Shown in pieces: positions 36,251 to 45,569 of a stretch of 64,000 nucleotides of DNA (position 1 is the stretch's first letter; the number at the start of each line of letters is the position of its first letter). The stretch is from assembly GCF_000337735.1 (NCBI RefSeq), contig NZ_AOHX01000025.1:309967-373966 (forward strand), read 5' to 3'. Under the pieces are notes generated by a model. It worked only from the letters and a program-made list of their open reading frames with translations, had not been told where the DNA came from and searched no databases. Origin of the DNA: Natronorubrum sulfidifaciens JCM 14089 (lineage in GTDB: Archaea; Halobacteriota; Halobacteria; Halobacteriales; Natrialbaceae). A program made the translations under genes and the position numbers.

Positions 36251-36958
36251 TCAGGCGTCGCGTGCCGCCTCGACCGTCTCGCGGACGGCCTCGACACCTT
36301 CGTCGTGGGCGAGGTCGCCGACGACGATGACGTCCGCGTGTGTGGCCATCTTCGCGGCTGAGTCGTAGTCGTGGATGCCGCCGCCGTAGAACAGCGTCGA
36401 CTCCTCGGTCGCCTTGCTTGCGGCCTGGACGATGGCTTCGTCGCCCAGCATGCCGGAGTACTCGAGGTAGACGATCTCTTGGCCGAACATCCGTTCGGCG
36501 ACCTCTGCGTAGGCAGCGACGTCCTCGGCGTCGAGGTCACAGTCAGCTTCGGTGTACGTCGCGACGTCCGCCTCAGGATTCATCACGATGTACGCCTCCG
36601 TCCACGTTCGATCCCAGTCCATGTCGCCATCGAGTCGGACCCACTCTTTGTGTGCGCCCGTGATCCAGAACGGCGACCCGGCGTTGAAGACGGTCGGAAT
36701 GAGATAGCCCTCGAGCGCCCGGTTATCGATGACGACCTCGGGATTCGACGGCTCCTGATAGAGCGGCACGTCGTGTTCGGCACAGGCCTCGACGACGGCT
36801 TCCATGTTTTCCTCGGTGATGCCCATGGTGCCGCCGACCTCGATCGCGTCGGTGCCGGTCGCACAGAGGTCGCCGTAGGTGACGCCCTCGGGAAGCTCCT
36901 TGTCGGGATCGATTTTGAGAATGTGGTTCCAGTCGTCCCAGGGGCAAGCGGTAGTCAT
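36251..36958 (-). CDS. Geranylgeranylglyceryl phosphate synthase
   Basis: A 235-residue (beta/alpha)8 enzyme starting [20 protein letters not shown] (ATG 36958). It makes the first ether bond of archaeal membrane lipids by joining geranylgeranyl diphosphate to sn-glycerol-1-phosphate. Signatures include [15 protein letters not shown], the YLEYSG strand and the phosphate-binding [11 protein letters not shown]. Its size fits group I GGGPS of halophiles. Cytoplasmic, monocistronic. Confidence 0.93.
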   Translation of the reverse strand: MTTACPWDDWNHILKIDPDKELPEGVTYGDLCATGTDAIEVGGTMGITEENMEAVVEACAEHDVPLYQEPSNPEVVIDNRALEGYLIPTVFNAGSPFWITGAHKEWVRLDGDMDWDRTWTEAYIVMNPEADVATYTEADCDLDAEDVAAYAEVAERMFGQEIVYLEYSGMLGDEAIVQAASKATEESTLFYGGGIHDYDSAAKMATHADVIVVGDLAHDEGVEAVRETVEAARDA

Positions 36959-37078
36959 ACCGCTCCGTTTCCCGACAACCGGCAAAAACGCTACGAATCG
37001 GCCCCCTCTCGAGAAACGGGCTCGAGGGCCGCGCTCTCGGCCGTCGAGCGGTTCCGTCGACTGCGCTCGACCGTCAGC

Positions 37079-38008
37079 TTAGACGTACTCGAACCACTCG
37101 TCGTACGCGTCCGTTTTGCGCTCGACGATATCGAAGAACCGCGACTGGATGTCCTCGGTGACGGGACCACGGGAGCCGTTGCCGATGGTGACGTTGTCGA
37201 CTTTCCGGATGGGGGTCACTTCGGCCGCAGAGCCGGTGAAGAACAGTTCGTCGGCCGTGTTGAGTTCGCCACGGGAGATCGAGACATCGTCGTGGACGGT
37301 GTAGCCGAGATCCTCGGCGATCTTGATCACGCTGTCGCGGGTGATGCCGTCGAGAATCGACTCCGAGAGGCCGGGCGTGTAAATCTCGTCGTCACGAACC
37401 AGGAAGATGTTCTCGCCGGGACCTTCGGCGACGTTGCCCTCCTTGTTCAACACGATCGCTTCGGCGTAGCCGTTCCGTCGGGCTTCCTCGCCAGCGAGCA
37501 TGCTGTTGACGTACAGGCCCGTCGTCTTCGCGTTCGTCGGAATCTGGCTCGAGGCATGTTTGCGCCACGAGGAAATCATCACGTCGATTCCGTCCTCGAG
37601 TGCTTCTTCGCCGAGGTAGGCTCCCCACGGCCACACAGCGACGGCGGTGCGGGTCGGGCAGTCTTTCGGGCTGACGCCGAGCGAGTTGTAGCCGTAGAAG
37701 GCGATCGGTCGAATGTAACAGGAGGGGAGCTCCTGACGCTGAATGAGTGTTTTCGTCGCCTCGGTGAGTTCCTCCTTGGTGTGATCGATCTCCATCTCAT
37801 AGGGCTTTGCAGACTGGAACAGCCGCTCTAAGTGTTCTTCCCAGCGGAAGATCGCCGGCCCTTCTTCGGTGTCATAACAGCGTGCACCCTCGAAGACGCC
37901 GGTGCCGTAATGAAGGCCGTGTGTGAGCACGTGGACCTGCGCCTCGTCCCAGTCGACGAACTCGCCGTCCATCCAGATCGTGTCGACATCCATCTCGTCA
38001 AATCCCAT
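37079..38008 (-). CDS. ilvE: Branched-chain amino acid aminotransferase
   Basis: A 309-residue fold-type IV PLP enzyme from the ATG at 38008 (MGFDEMDVDTIWMDGEF); an internal ATG at 37993 is an alternative. The Schiff-base Lys is in NAKTTGLYVNSML. HGLHYGTGVFEG and EGPGENIF are class signatures. It interconverts Val/Leu/Ile and their 2-oxo acids with glutamate. No ilv or leu genes are adjacent. Confidence 0.94.
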   Translation of the reverse strand: MGFDEMDVDTIWMDGEFVDWDEAQVHVLTHGLHYGTGVFEGARCYDTEEGPAIFRWEEHLERLFQSAKPYEMEIDHTKEELTEATKTLIQRQELPSCYIRPIAFYGYNSLGVSPKDCPTRTAVAVWPWGAYLGEEALEDGIDVMISSWRKHASSQIPTNAKTTGLYVNSMLAGEEARRNGYAEAIVLNKEGNVAEGPGENIFLVRDDEIYTPGLSESILDGITRDSVIKIAEDLGYTVHDDVSISRGELNTADELFFTGSAAEVTPIRKVDNVTIGNGSRGPVTEDIQSRFFDIVERKTDAYDEWFEYV

Positions 38009-38132
38009 GCTCGACTGTGAGGAAACCCACTGTAGTAAGTATTCGTGATTTGCGGGACGAGACCGGTGTTTGGCACGGGCGATCGCCGTCACGGACACAT
38101 CCCCGTAGACCGCCCTCGATCAAATCGATGCG

Positions 38133-40151
38133 CTACTCGCTACGGTCGCGATCCCGTGTCGCCTCGAGTGCGACGGCGACGGTACCGACGACGCCGACAA
38201 CGACGGCGCCAAACTGGAGAAGCGTGACGAACGGCGATGGCGATTCGTCCGGCCCGCCGTCGTGATCGTGTTCGTCGTGATCGTGTTCGTCGTGATCGTG
38301 TTCGTGTGCATCCGACGCCGGACTCGCGTGGGCGTCGAACCACTCGCTGACGAACTCGCCATCGGGCGAGCCAGTGACGCGAAGCTCCCAGTCGCCGTCG
38401 GCTGGAAGCGTCTGGACGGTCGCGTAGGTCCCGTCGTCGGTTTCCTCGAGGTCGACATCGAACGTGTCGTCCGGGCCAGCTGCCGAGAGCCTGACAGTGC
38501 GGTCGGAGGCGACCGACTCTCCGTGATCGTCGATGAACGCGACCTCGAAGACGACCGGCTCACCCGACTCAACGAGGAACTGGTCGCCTCCGTCGTCGCC
38601 TTCGGCGGGGGTCACCATCAGCGCGAGATCGACCTCCCCCTCCCGCTCGATCGTCGCCGAGCCCAGCGTGTCGTCCCCGGCGACGGCTGCCGTCGGTGCC
38701 GAGGTCAACAGGCCCGAGAGCAAGAGCACGACGACGAGAACGCCAACCTCGAGGATGATTGCGCGCCTGAACGTGGTGATCGTCTCCCGTCCCGGCTGGC
38801 CGCCGTCCTCGCGGACCCCAGACTCGGAACTGCTCCCGAACAGTCGGCCACCGAATCCGGTTCGACCGGCATCCGTGGGGGACTCGAGGCGGCGAAGGAG
38901 GATGAACCGGGTGAACCCACCCAGTCCGAGCGCCAGCAGGACCAACAGCGTTTTCGCGGAGAGGGCAGTGCCGTAGACGGTCTCGCCGAGGTCCTCGAGC
39001 GTCGGGACGTGCCACGCCGCAAGGATGAGTCCGGTCGCACCGGCGAGTGTCACGCCGGCGAGGGCGAGCACCGAATAGCGACGGATCGTGTCGACGGCGA
39101 GGGCCGTGCGATCAGCGGGAGATGTGTCTCGAAGCAACGGGGGCACGACGAGTGCGAGAACGACGAGGCCGCCGACCCACAGGCCCGCCCCGGCAATGTG
39201 TGCCAGATCGACGGCGAACCCCTGCAGGCGGCCGATCGCTGTCGCCGAGTGGCTCGTCCAGCTTACAGTCCCGGCAACGCCGACTGCGCCGACGACCGTC
39301 CCGGCGAGCCAGCCACGACGCGAGAACGAGCCAGCGACGGCTGCCCCGAGGACGGCCACGACCGCGGCGGCGAACGCGAGCTGTCCCAGCCATGCTTGGC
39401 CAAGGGGCAACCCAGCAAACTCGAGGAGCGTTCCGGGAACGAGCGGCCCGACTGATCGCGCCTGAACGAGACCGAGCGCGACCACCGACCCGAGCAGCAG
39501 GACACTCGTCCCGGCGAGCAGCCGCGTGAGACGCCGATCGACCGACTGTGCCGACGCACCGACGCGACCGGCAGCCGGGTAGACCGCAATCGCAGCCGTC
39601 AACGGCCCGCCGATGAGGGCGACGAGAGCGACCAGCAACAGCCCCTTCGCGGCGGTTTCGACCGGCGGAACCGACTCGTCCGCATCGTCTTCGTCGTCGT
39701 AGGCCTCGAGGACGGCGTCACGGTCGAGCGGGTCGTCGCCGACGCTGAAGAAGAACGTGCCGGATGTCGTATGGCCGTCGTCGGCGAACACCTCCCACTC
39801 GACGGTGTACATTCCGTCGGTGTCGTCGCTCTCGGTGGGGGCCTCGAGGGGCGTCCGAACGATCTGCGTGTCGTCCGGATTGATCGTCGCGTCGCCGCTG
39901 ACGGCTTCGCCGTCGGGTCCAGTGACGGTGACGTCGGCGACCTGCACGCCATCGCCCGAGAAAAAGAGTGTGACGTTTTCGGGGAGCGTTTCGACCTGCT
40001 CGCCGTTTGCCGGATCGGCGTCGCTCAGATAGGCGTGGGCAACAACGGGCGTTGCAACGCTTGCAGCCAGCACGATGGCGATGAGGGCCACGGCGGCCAC
40101 GGTGGCGATCCGGGGTTGACGACGACGATCGGACGATTCGGTCGACTGCAT
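38133..40151 (-). CDS. CopC-CopD fusion with C-terminal YtkA-like domain and His/Asp-rich segment
   Basis: A 672-residue membrane protein. Signal peptide residues 1-39 end at VVAHA, so processing before HAYLSDADP would give a His N-terminus, as in copper-binding CopC. CopC spans to about residue 140 and includes DDGHTTSG (further copper ligands). Eight or so membrane segments of CopD follow (about residues 165-490, with His in SWTSHSATA and DLAHIAGAG). A beta-sandwich of the YtkA type (about 510-615) leads to the segment DAHEHDHDEHDHDEHDH and a last membrane helix. It likely handles copper at the membrane. Its gene starts 3 bp after the lipoprotein gene, so the two form one operon. Confidence 0.88.
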   Translation of the reverse strand: MQSTESSDRRRQPRIATVAAVALIAIVLAASVATPVVAHAYLSDADPANGEQVETLPENVTLFFSGDGVQVADVTVTGPDGEAVSGDATINPDDTQIVRTPLEAPTESDDTDGMYTVEWEVFADDGHTTSGTFFFSVGDDPLDRDAVLEAYDDEDDADESVPPVETAAKGLLLVALVALIGGPLTAAIAVYPAAGRVGASAQSVDRRLTRLLAGTSVLLLGSVVALGLVQARSVGPLVPGTLLEFAGLPLGQAWLGQLAFAAAVVAVLGAAVAGSFSRRGWLAGTVVGAVGVAGTVSWTSHSATAIGRLQGFAVDLAHIAGAGLWVGGLVVLALVVPPLLRDTSPADRTALAVDTIRRYSVLALAGVTLAGATGLILAAWHVPTLEDLGETVYGTALSAKTLLVLLALGLGGFTRFILLRRLESPTDAGRTGFGGRLFGSSSESGVREDGGQPGRETITTFRRAIILEVGVLVVVLLLSGLLTSAPTAAVAGDDTLGSATIEREGEVDLALMVTPAEGDDGGDQFLVESGEPVVFEVAFIDDHGESVASDRTVRLSAAGPDDTFDVDLEETDDGTYATVQTLPADGDWELRVTGSPDGEFVSEWFDAHASPASDAHEHDHDEHDHDEHDHDGGPDESPSPFVTLLQFGAVVVGVVGTVAVALEATRDRDRSE
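38261..38305. repeat. Three exact 15-bp repeats encoding the His/Asp-rich segment
   Basis: The unit CGTGATCGTGTTCGT occurs three times without mismatch (38261-38275, 38276-38290, 38291-38305), encoding (D)EHDH repeats of the CopCD fusion. Exact identity suggests recent slippage-type expansion of a metal-binding loop. Confidence 0.9.
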
Positions 40152-40154
40152 CGG

Positions 40155-41357
40155 TTATCGGATGGTGCCGGTGTAGCCGGTTCCCGAGTCGCCGACGTAC
40201 TGAATCGTATCGACACCCTCCTCGATGTCGACGTGGGCGACCACTTCCTGCGTGGACATATCGACGACGGCGACGAACCCGTCAGCGTCGGCAGGGGTGA
40301 AGAAGTACTCGTCGCCGGCGACACCGGTTCGATGGAGGTGATGGGCGTCCTCAGGTCGTTCGATATCGCCGACCGAAAGCGTGTCGACGACGTCGAACGC
40401 GTCGAGGTCGATGACTGCCGCCTCGTCGTTCATCGTGTTGGCGGTGAAGCCATACATCGTGTCGCCGTCGTCGTAGTACCGCAGCGCGTCGGGGCCGCCC
40501 TCGACTGTCACCGAATCGAGTTCCGCACTGTCGTCGCTCGTCGCATCGAGGAAACGAATCTCGTCCCCGTCGAGCACCCCGAGCAGTTCCTCGTCGGGCG
40601 TGAGATACATGCCGCCCGCAAACGCGAGTTCGTCGACGATCTCGTTGGTATCGGTGTCGACGACGACGGTCTCGTCGCCGTACTCGAAGTAGGCGAGCCC
40701 GGTCTGTGGGCTGTAGGCTTTGTAGTGCGTGCCGCCGTCGTCGCCGAACTCGAGGAACTCCGAGCGCTCGTAGCCGTCCAGATCGATGACTGGCACGCCC
40801 GGATCGTTGACGTTCGTCGCGTAGCCCACCGAGCCGAAGTTGTCGTGGTAGAGCAGTTTGCCGTGGCCCTCTCCCTCGAGGCCCGAATCGACGATTTCGA
40901 CGACTTCGTGTGAGCTCGTCTCGATGACGTAAAACGCCCCCTCCTCGTCGGAGTGTGCCCACATCTCGTCGTCGTTTGGATGGTACAGGTGGGTTCCATC
41001 GGGGCCAATATCGACTTCCGCGACGACCTCGCGGGACTCGGTGTCGATCGCGAGCACCTGATCGAGCGAGCCTTCGATCACGTAGATCTCGCTGTAATCT
41101 GCCGTGATCTGCGGATCGCCCCAGTCGTTGTCGTCGATCCCATCGGTGATCTCGTCGACGACCGCCCCCTCAGCCGGATCGATAATCGAGATCGTGTTCG
41201 GCGCGAACGCGTAGGCGAGTCCGTCGCTGCCATCGCCGTTGTCACCGTTCCCGTCGGTACCGTTGTCATCGTCGTCGCCGAGACAGCCCGCTAGACCGAT
41301 CGCGATTCCACCAGTTATTGCCTGTACGACACGCCGTCGTTTGACGGGGTGGTCCAT
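40155..41357 (-). CDS. Tat-exported lipoprotein, YncE-like beta-propeller
   Basis: A 400-residue protein from the ATG at 41357 (MDHPVKRRRVVQAITGG); ATGs at 41372 and 41384 are alternatives. The signal has RRRVVQ and a lipobox GLAGC, so the mature protein is a lipid-anchored surface protein, followed by an Asp/Gly/Asn-rich linker. The body is a seven-bladed-type propeller with repeating units such as SIIDPAEGAVVDEI, LAIDTESREVVAEV and VVDMSTQEVVAHV. It is the first gene of an operon with the CopC-CopD fusion, suggesting a metal-related or sensing role on the cell surface; this is inference. Confidence 0.83.
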   Translation of the reverse strand: MDHPVKRRRVVQAITGGIAIGLAGCLGDDDDNGTDGNGDNGDGSDGLAYAFAPNTISIIDPAEGAVVDEITDGIDDNDWGDPQITADYSEIYVIEGSLDQVLAIDTESREVVAEVDIGPDGTHLYHPNDDEMWAHSDEEGAFYVIETSSHEVVEIVDSGLEGEGHGKLLYHDNFGSVGYATNVNDPGVPVIDLDGYERSEFLEFGDDGGTHYKAYSPQTGLAYFEYGDETVVVDTDTNEIVDELAFAGGMYLTPDEELLGVLDGDEIRFLDATSDDSAELDSVTVEGGPDALRYYDDGDTMYGFTANTMNDEAAVIDLDAFDVVDTLSVGDIERPEDAHHLHRTGVAGDEYFFTPADADGFVAVVDMSTQEVVAHVDIEEGVDTIQYVGDSGTGYTGTIR

Positions 41358-41482
41358 ATTGGCACTATCCATCCCTTTTGGCATCCAGATTCTGGTTCGG
41401 CTAACGAATAGAAGTGAAACTCGCAGAATATGTTCTCGTACCGAACACTCGCTCTTCGATCGTCACGAGCCACTGAGTACCG

Positions 41483-42010
41483 TTATCGCGCGTCGTGGCC
41501 GCCCTCGAGCAGGCCGTCGACGAGTCGGGTGAACCGATCGACCAGCCGATCCGGCACCGTCGGCGTCACTTCGGAGAGCAGCGGGGCGGTCCGGTCGGGA
41601 TCGGTCAGCGAGAGCGTCACCCGGTTGCGCTCGTCGTAGCGTTTGTCGACGATCTCACGCTCGACCAGATGATCGAGGTGGTACTCGAGTGTACTCCGGG
41701 CGATCCCCAACTCGTCTGCGACCGCGGCGGGGCGGCTCGGCTCGTGCTCGATGAGGTAGACGACGATCTCTCGAGCCGTCTCGCGTCGGAACAGTGCCAG
41801 CGCTCCGCGCTCCCACTCGTCGTACTGTGGTGTGTAGTAGTGGGTCTGGCCGTAGAGTTCCTCGCGAACGAGGTCGTCGGCGTCGATCAATCGGCGGACG
41901 TGGTACTGTATCTGTCCCGGCGCGAACTCCGACGTTCGGACGAGTTCGTTGAAGTGAATGCCGGCGTTCGACTGCACGTGTGCCCTGATCTGTTGTCGAG
42001 TGTCGCTCAT
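41483..42010 (-). CDS. Winged helix-turn-helix transcriptional regulator (ArsR/MarR-like, two HTH)
   Basis: A 175-residue regulator with two HTH units: MSDTRQQIRAHVQSNAGIHFNEL...GQIQYHVRRL (residues 1-43) and RPAAVADELGIARSTLEYHLDHL (residues 92-114). This layout is common in haloarchaeal membrane-stress or metal regulators. It lies upstream of, and on the same strand as, the lipoprotein-CopCD operon (125 bp gap) and divergent from a small membrane protein gene, so either could be its target. Confidence 0.85.
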   Translation of the reverse strand: MSDTRQQIRAHVQSNAGIHFNELVRTSEFAPGQIQYHVRRLIDADDLVREELYGQTHYYTPQYDEWERGALALFRRETAREIVVYLIEHEPSRPAAVADELGIARSTLEYHLDHLVEREIVDKRYDERNRVTLSLTDPDRTAPLLSEVTPTVPDRLVDRFTRLVDGLLEGGHDAR

Positions 42011-42254
42011 GGAAATCGATATCTACCCTGTGTTTGGTCCCTGCCGGTGGAACGCGTCGTTATTGGCACCTAGCAATTCGGCCCTGATAACGGCTTCTGC
42101 TCGTTCCCGGCGACTGAGAACGGGTCATATGACCCGTTTCTTTATCTTCGTCTCGCCACGACCACAGTCGCGTTCACTCGGAACAGGCGTGCCGGTCACA
42201 CGCCAACTGACCGAAGCACATAGGTCACTCTCGAACCGAGGTACGGTCGCGTAG

Positions 42255-42632
42255 ATGGATCACACGAGCCCCTACGAAATCGCGTGGTTGGACCCACAGT
42301 TGGCTCCGGTACTGCTCGGCGTGATCGTGCTCGCCGTCATTGGCACGACGATCCTCTTTTGTTGTGGCGTCGTCGCCTATCTGCGACGGGGGTCGACCCG
42401 GTATCTGCTGATCACGATCGTCCTTGGCCTGCTCGTCGCTCGGTCGATCGTCGGCCTCGGAACCGTGTTCGGGGTGGTGCCGATGACGGTCCACCACCTC
42501 GTCGAGCACGGCACGGACTTTACTATCGCCGTACTCATCCTGTTTGCCGTCTATCGGAGCGGCCCCTTCTCGGACCGAGCCGAAGACGGCGGCGAATCCA
42601 GCCCCGTCCCATCGGGCCCGGACAGGGACTGA
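42255..42632 (+). CDS. Small membrane protein, three TM segments (DUF7471-like)
   Basis: A 125-residue protein starting MDHTSPYEIAWLDPQLAPV. Hydrophobic segments at about residues 17-43, 50-68 and 77-99, with a polar C-terminal tail. Similar proteins are repeatedly found divergent from two-HTH regulators in haloarchaea, which is the case here. No catalytic motif; function unknown. The stop codon abuts a 78-nt repeat element. Confidence 0.7.
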   Translation: MDHTSPYEIAWLDPQLAPVLLGVIVLAVIGTTILFCCGVVAYLRRGSTRYLLITIVLGLLVARSIVGLGTVFGVVPMTVHHLVEHGTDFTIAVLILFAVYRSGPFSDRAEDGGESSPVPSGPDRD

Positions 42633-42710
42633 TACGGATTGCTGTCCCGATATCCCGCTGATCGCCAGCACGGGTCGGCGATCGGCGGTCAGTGACGACA
42701 GGAAATCGTA
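42633..42710. repeat. 78-nt stop-codon-flanking element, copy A
   Basis: It begins with TACGGATTGCTGT at the base after the preceding stop codon and ends ACAGGAAATCGTA. A central hairpin pairs CCGCTGATCGCC (42655-42666) with GGCGATCGGCGG (42677-42688), with one T-G position. It lies between convergent genes. Confidence 0.88.
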
Positions 42711-42731
42711 TGAGAGCAGCTGTTCCAGCGG

Positions 42732-43436
42732 CTATCCCAGTCGCTCGAGGATGTCTCGGCCCTCGAGATAGGAGAGTCCGTGTCGAGTTGCGTAGGCGCG
42801 GGCGTCGACGGGAGAGAGCGCCTCGCCGGTTTCGTCGTCTAACATCTCACAGACGACGACGGCGGGCGAGAGCCCGGCGGCGTCAGCGAGCGCGACGCCG
42901 AGTTCGGTGTGGCCCGCTCGCTGTGCGAGGAGGTCAGGGGCTGCTCGCAGCAGGTGGACGTGACCGGGCACGCGGAACGCTTCGGAAAACACGGTCTCTG
43001 ACGGGTTCGTCGCGGCGTCGCCGAGTGCCTGAATCGTCGTCGACCGATCGACGTCCGTGATCCCGGTGTAGGTGTCGCGGTGATTGACCGTCAACGAAAA
43101 CGACGAGCGCTCGTCGTAGCCGAGTTCGTGATCGCCCGTCGCGGGATGGTCGACAGCTTCGCTGTAGAAGGGCAACTCGAAGGCGTCGGCAACGTCGTGA
43201 CCGAGTGCAACACAGACCAGTCCGCCGGCGTCGTTTCGCAGTCTGGCAACCGCGTCGGGCGTGACCGCATCGGCGTGATAGATCAGGTCCGTCTCGCCCT
43301 CTCGGTCGGCCGCATCGTGGACCAGAATCGGCTCGCCAGCGCGCAGTGCCTCGAGTGCGGCGTCGATGGCGTCGGCCGCCGCCGGCGCAGTTTCTCCGTC
43401 CGCGTTCGACTGGGGGCCAGCGTGATGGCCCGTCAT
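42732..43436 (-). CDS. ribB: 3,4-dihydroxy-2-butanone 4-phosphate synthase
   Basis: A 234-residue RibB. It converts ribulose 5-phosphate to the four-carbon riboflavin precursor. Conserved blocks: [19 protein letters not shown] (metal ligands in DREGETD), and the C-terminal [20 protein letters not shown] with the catalytic RxGHTE. Its ATG overlaps the last codons of ribK by 4 bp (43433-43436), so ribK-ribB form one operon. Confidence 0.95.
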   Translation of the reverse strand: MTGHHAGPQSNADGETAPAAADAIDAALEALRAGEPILVHDAADREGETDLIYHADAVTPDAVARLRNDAGGLVCVALGHDVADAFELPFYSEAVDHPATGDHELGYDERSSFSLTVNHRDTYTGITDVDRSTTIQALGDAATNPSETVFSEAFRVPGHVHLLRAAPDLLAQRAGHTELGVALADAAGLSPAVVVCEMLDDETGEALSPVDARAYATRHGLSYLEGRDILERLG

Positions 43437-44140
43437 TGGCGATCACCCACGTAGACGACGACGTGGTCGTCGTCCTCGAGGGCGAGTGCCTCGCGGAGTT
43501 TCTCGGGTGCGATGATCTCGAGTTGATCCTCGTCGTGGTGGGTCCGTTCGGGCGCGATGATGTGGGCGTCTTCGTAGCGCTCACCGTCGGCCGTCTCGAT
43601 CGTCGCCGGATAACAGACTGCCGGCCCGTACGTTCGGTCGTCGTCCTCCCAGCCATCGATCGGAACCGGCTCGAGTGCGCCGATAGCGCTGCGCCGACGG
43701 ACGCTGTCGTCGCGCAGGTCGACGTTCAGCGTGCCAGGGAACGGCTCGTAACCGAGTCGATCCTCGAACTGGCGTTTGTACCCCGACAGCGAGATGTAGT
43801 GGCGACCTTCACCCATCCCGCTAGTGACGGTGCCGTCGAGTTCGATCTCCGAGTTCGCCTCGAAAATACGACGGTAGTCCTCGTACTCGGCGTGGAGCGT
43901 CCGTTCACCCTCGTCGGTGATCGCCACCCACTGGCCGTCGCTGACCGTATCGCGCTCGAGCAGCCCACCACTCTCGAGTCGCTGAAGTCGTCTCGAAGCG
44001 GTCTGGTTCGACGCGTCGAGTCGATCGGCAAGGTGAGAACATGAGATCTTGACGTCGCCCTCGAGGCCACCCTCGAGTGCGAGCAGTTTGAGCACGGCGA
44101 GTTCGTCGTGCCCGACGGCGGCCGCAGCTGACACTGACAT
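43433..44140 (-). CDS. ribK: CTP-dependent riboflavin kinase with N-terminal HTH (RbkR type)
   Basis: A 235-residue bifunctional protein from the ATG at 44140 ([17 protein letters not shown]). The N-terminal winged HTH ([28 protein letters not shown]; core residues 43-63) binds DNA. The C-terminal archaeal riboflavin kinase domain (about residues 100-235) has [24 protein letters not shown] and IIAPEKLRE. It uses CTP to make FMN. Proteins of this layout (RbkR) are known transcriptional regulators of archaeal riboflavin genes; a perfect palindrome upstream suggests autoregulation. Confidence 0.94.
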   Translation of the reverse strand: MSVSAAAAVGHDELAVLKLLALEGGLEGDVKISCSHLADRLDASNQTASRRLQRLESGGLLERDTVSDGQWVAITDEGERTLHAEYEDYRRIFEANSEIELDGTVTSGMGEGRHYISLSGYKRQFEDRLGYEPFPGTLNVDLRDDSVRRRSAIGALEPVPIDGWEDDDRTYGPAVCYPATIETADGERYEDAHIIAPERTHHDEDQLEIIAPEKLREALALEDDDHVVVYVGDRQ

Positions 44141-44169
44141 ACCAGTTGCTTTGGGGGGATCAACTAAAA

Positions 44170-44189
44170 GCATACCGAATGTGGTATGC
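44170..44189. promoter_or_regulatory. Palindromic operator candidate upstream of ribK
   Basis: GCATACC (44170-44176) and GGTATGC (44183-44189) form a perfect inverted repeat around 6 nt, 30-49 bases before the ribK ATG. On the gene strand an AT-rich CTTTTAGTT follows directly, so the palindrome covers the BRE/TATA region. RbkR binding is inferred. Confidence 0.6.
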
Positions 44190-44280
44190 ATAACGAAACT
44201 GTGATAGAGTTCCCGAGTGTGTCGCTGCGGTGTCCGTTCGTTGGGGAGACAGCGCAAAAAGCCATCGGTCACGGGAGTCA

Positions 44281-44358
44281 TACGGATTGCTGTACCTATT
44301 TACCGCCGATCGCCGACCCGTTCTGGCGATCGGCGGTCAGTGACGACAGGAAACCGTA
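44281..44358. repeat. 78-nt stop-codon-flanking element, copy B
   Basis: Starts TACGGATTGCTGT and ends ACAGGAAACCGTA, directly against the stop codon of the DICT gene (44359). The central hairpin is perfect: CCGCCGATCGCC pairs with GGCGATCGGCGG around 10 nt. Confidence 0.9.
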
Positions 44359-45144
44359 TTAGAGATCGCGAGCGATGGCCTCGTCGATTTCGACGACGCG
44401 TTCCGGGTCGTCGGTCCAGAACCCATCCCAGACGCGTGGCTCGGTCTCGAGACAGACGAGTGCAGAGCCGGAGCCGTCAGCAGGATCGTCGGGACGGTAG
44501 ACGACGAACCAGCCGTTTCGATACGTCGGCGTCGTCCCACTGTGGACGGTGACATCGAGATCGATCGTCGCCTCGTCGTCGACGCCGTAGACGTGTACGT
44601 CGACATCGCTCGCCGCGAGCTCCGTATACACCTCGTGGGTGCCGATCTCGTCGTTGATCCGCGAGAGTTGCTGGAACGCACTGCGCAGCGTGCCACCGGC
44701 TCCGTTCCAGGCCAGTTGTTCGATGCGACGGGAGACGATAATCAACAGCAGTTTTTCCTTGTGGGCAAGCGGATAGCCACGCAGTCGGAGCTGTGTCTCA
44801 TCGAGATTCGCGAGCACGTCCGGGAACTCGATCTCGCCGAGCCCGCGCGCCCCGGTCACGAACAGATCGGAGTTGATCGCGAGGAGCGACTCGTACAGGT
44901 CGGCCATCGGCGACGTCGCCACGGGGACGCCATCCTCGAGGAGCACGGCGACGTCGCCGCCGGCCTCGAGATCGAGGTCATCGGTGAACGCAACGGCGTC
45001 GCTGGTGGCCGCCTCGACGGTGATCGACTGCGTCTCGAACGTCTCATCCAGCATCGCCTCGAGCGGGCCGGGCTGGTCGTCACCGACGACGGCGATCGTC
45101 GCCGTCGGCGGACCAGTGTTGTCGATGAACGATCGCAGGGTCAT
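44359..45144 (-). CDS. DICT sensory domain protein
   Basis: A 261-residue soluble protein recognisable as a DICT domain (starts MTLRSFIDNTGPPTATIAVVGDD; later VHVYGVDD and RNGWFVVYRPD). DICT domains accompany diguanylate cyclases and two-component systems in bacteria; in haloarchaea they occur alone and are thought to sense small ligands or light. No output domain is fused here and no signalling gene is adjacent. Its stop codon abuts a 78-nt repeat. Confidence 0.85.
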   Translation of the reverse strand: MTLRSFIDNTGPPTATIAVVGDDQPGPLEAMLDETFETQSITVEAATSDAVAFTDDLDLEAGGDVAVLLEDGVPVATSPMADLYESLLAINSDLFVTGARGLGEIEFPDVLANLDETQLRLRGYPLAHKEKLLLIIVSRRIEQLAWNGAGGTLRSAFQQLSRINDEIGTHEVYTELAASDVDVHVYGVDDEATIDLDVTVHSGTTPTYRNGWFVVYRPDDPADGSGSALVCLETEPRVWDGFWTDDPERVVEIDEAIARDL

Positions 45145-45569
45145 CTAGCGGGTTGTCGTGACTGTGGATCATAAAAGAATCCGTTCACTCGAGGGTCCTG
45201 CCGGCGGCCGTGACGACTGACGGTAGTATAGTAGCCACTGACCGTCACTGCACATCAGATCGCATGACGACTATGCGATCTGTATGTCAATCGTTTCAGG
45301 TGTTACTATAACTCGTTACAGCAATCCGTAGCAGTGCCCCGGAGACCGCAGGACGATCACGGGTACACCGGAACTGACCGCTGCCGGAACGTGTTCACGT
45401 CGAGTGCAGAGCAACTGGATTGATCGGCGGACGGTTCGGCCAACGCACACATACTTTCACAAAAACAGCTAAGTAATATACTGGCGTAGCGTTAACTGGT
45501 GCTTGATAACAAGGACCAAAGGATAGGGAACGAATCACCACTGGCACGCGGAACTCGGCGTGATTGCAC
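45145..45569. other. Non-coding gap containing two repeat remnants
   Basis: Holds copy 2 of the 86-nt element (45226-45310), followed after 7 bases by an isolated end of the 78-nt family (ACAGCAATCCGTA, 45318-45330). The remainder has no gene; an AT-rich stretch near 45470-45482 (CTAAGTAATATAC) may be a promoter for the DUF1059 gene. Confidence 0.6.
45226..45310. repeat. Element with terminal inverted repeats and hairpin, copy 2
   Basis: Ends TATAGTA (45227-45233) and TACTATA (45304-45310). Internal hairpin AGATCGCAT/ATGCGATCT around GACGACT. Relative to copy 1 at 17182, the hairpin arms differ by paired changes (C-G to T-A at two positions), keeping the stem. Confidence 0.85.

Noticed and set aside
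38261..38305. Short repeats considered as a CRISPR-like array
   Set aside because: They are contiguous 15-bp units without spacers and encode the His/Asp-rich loop of the copper protein.
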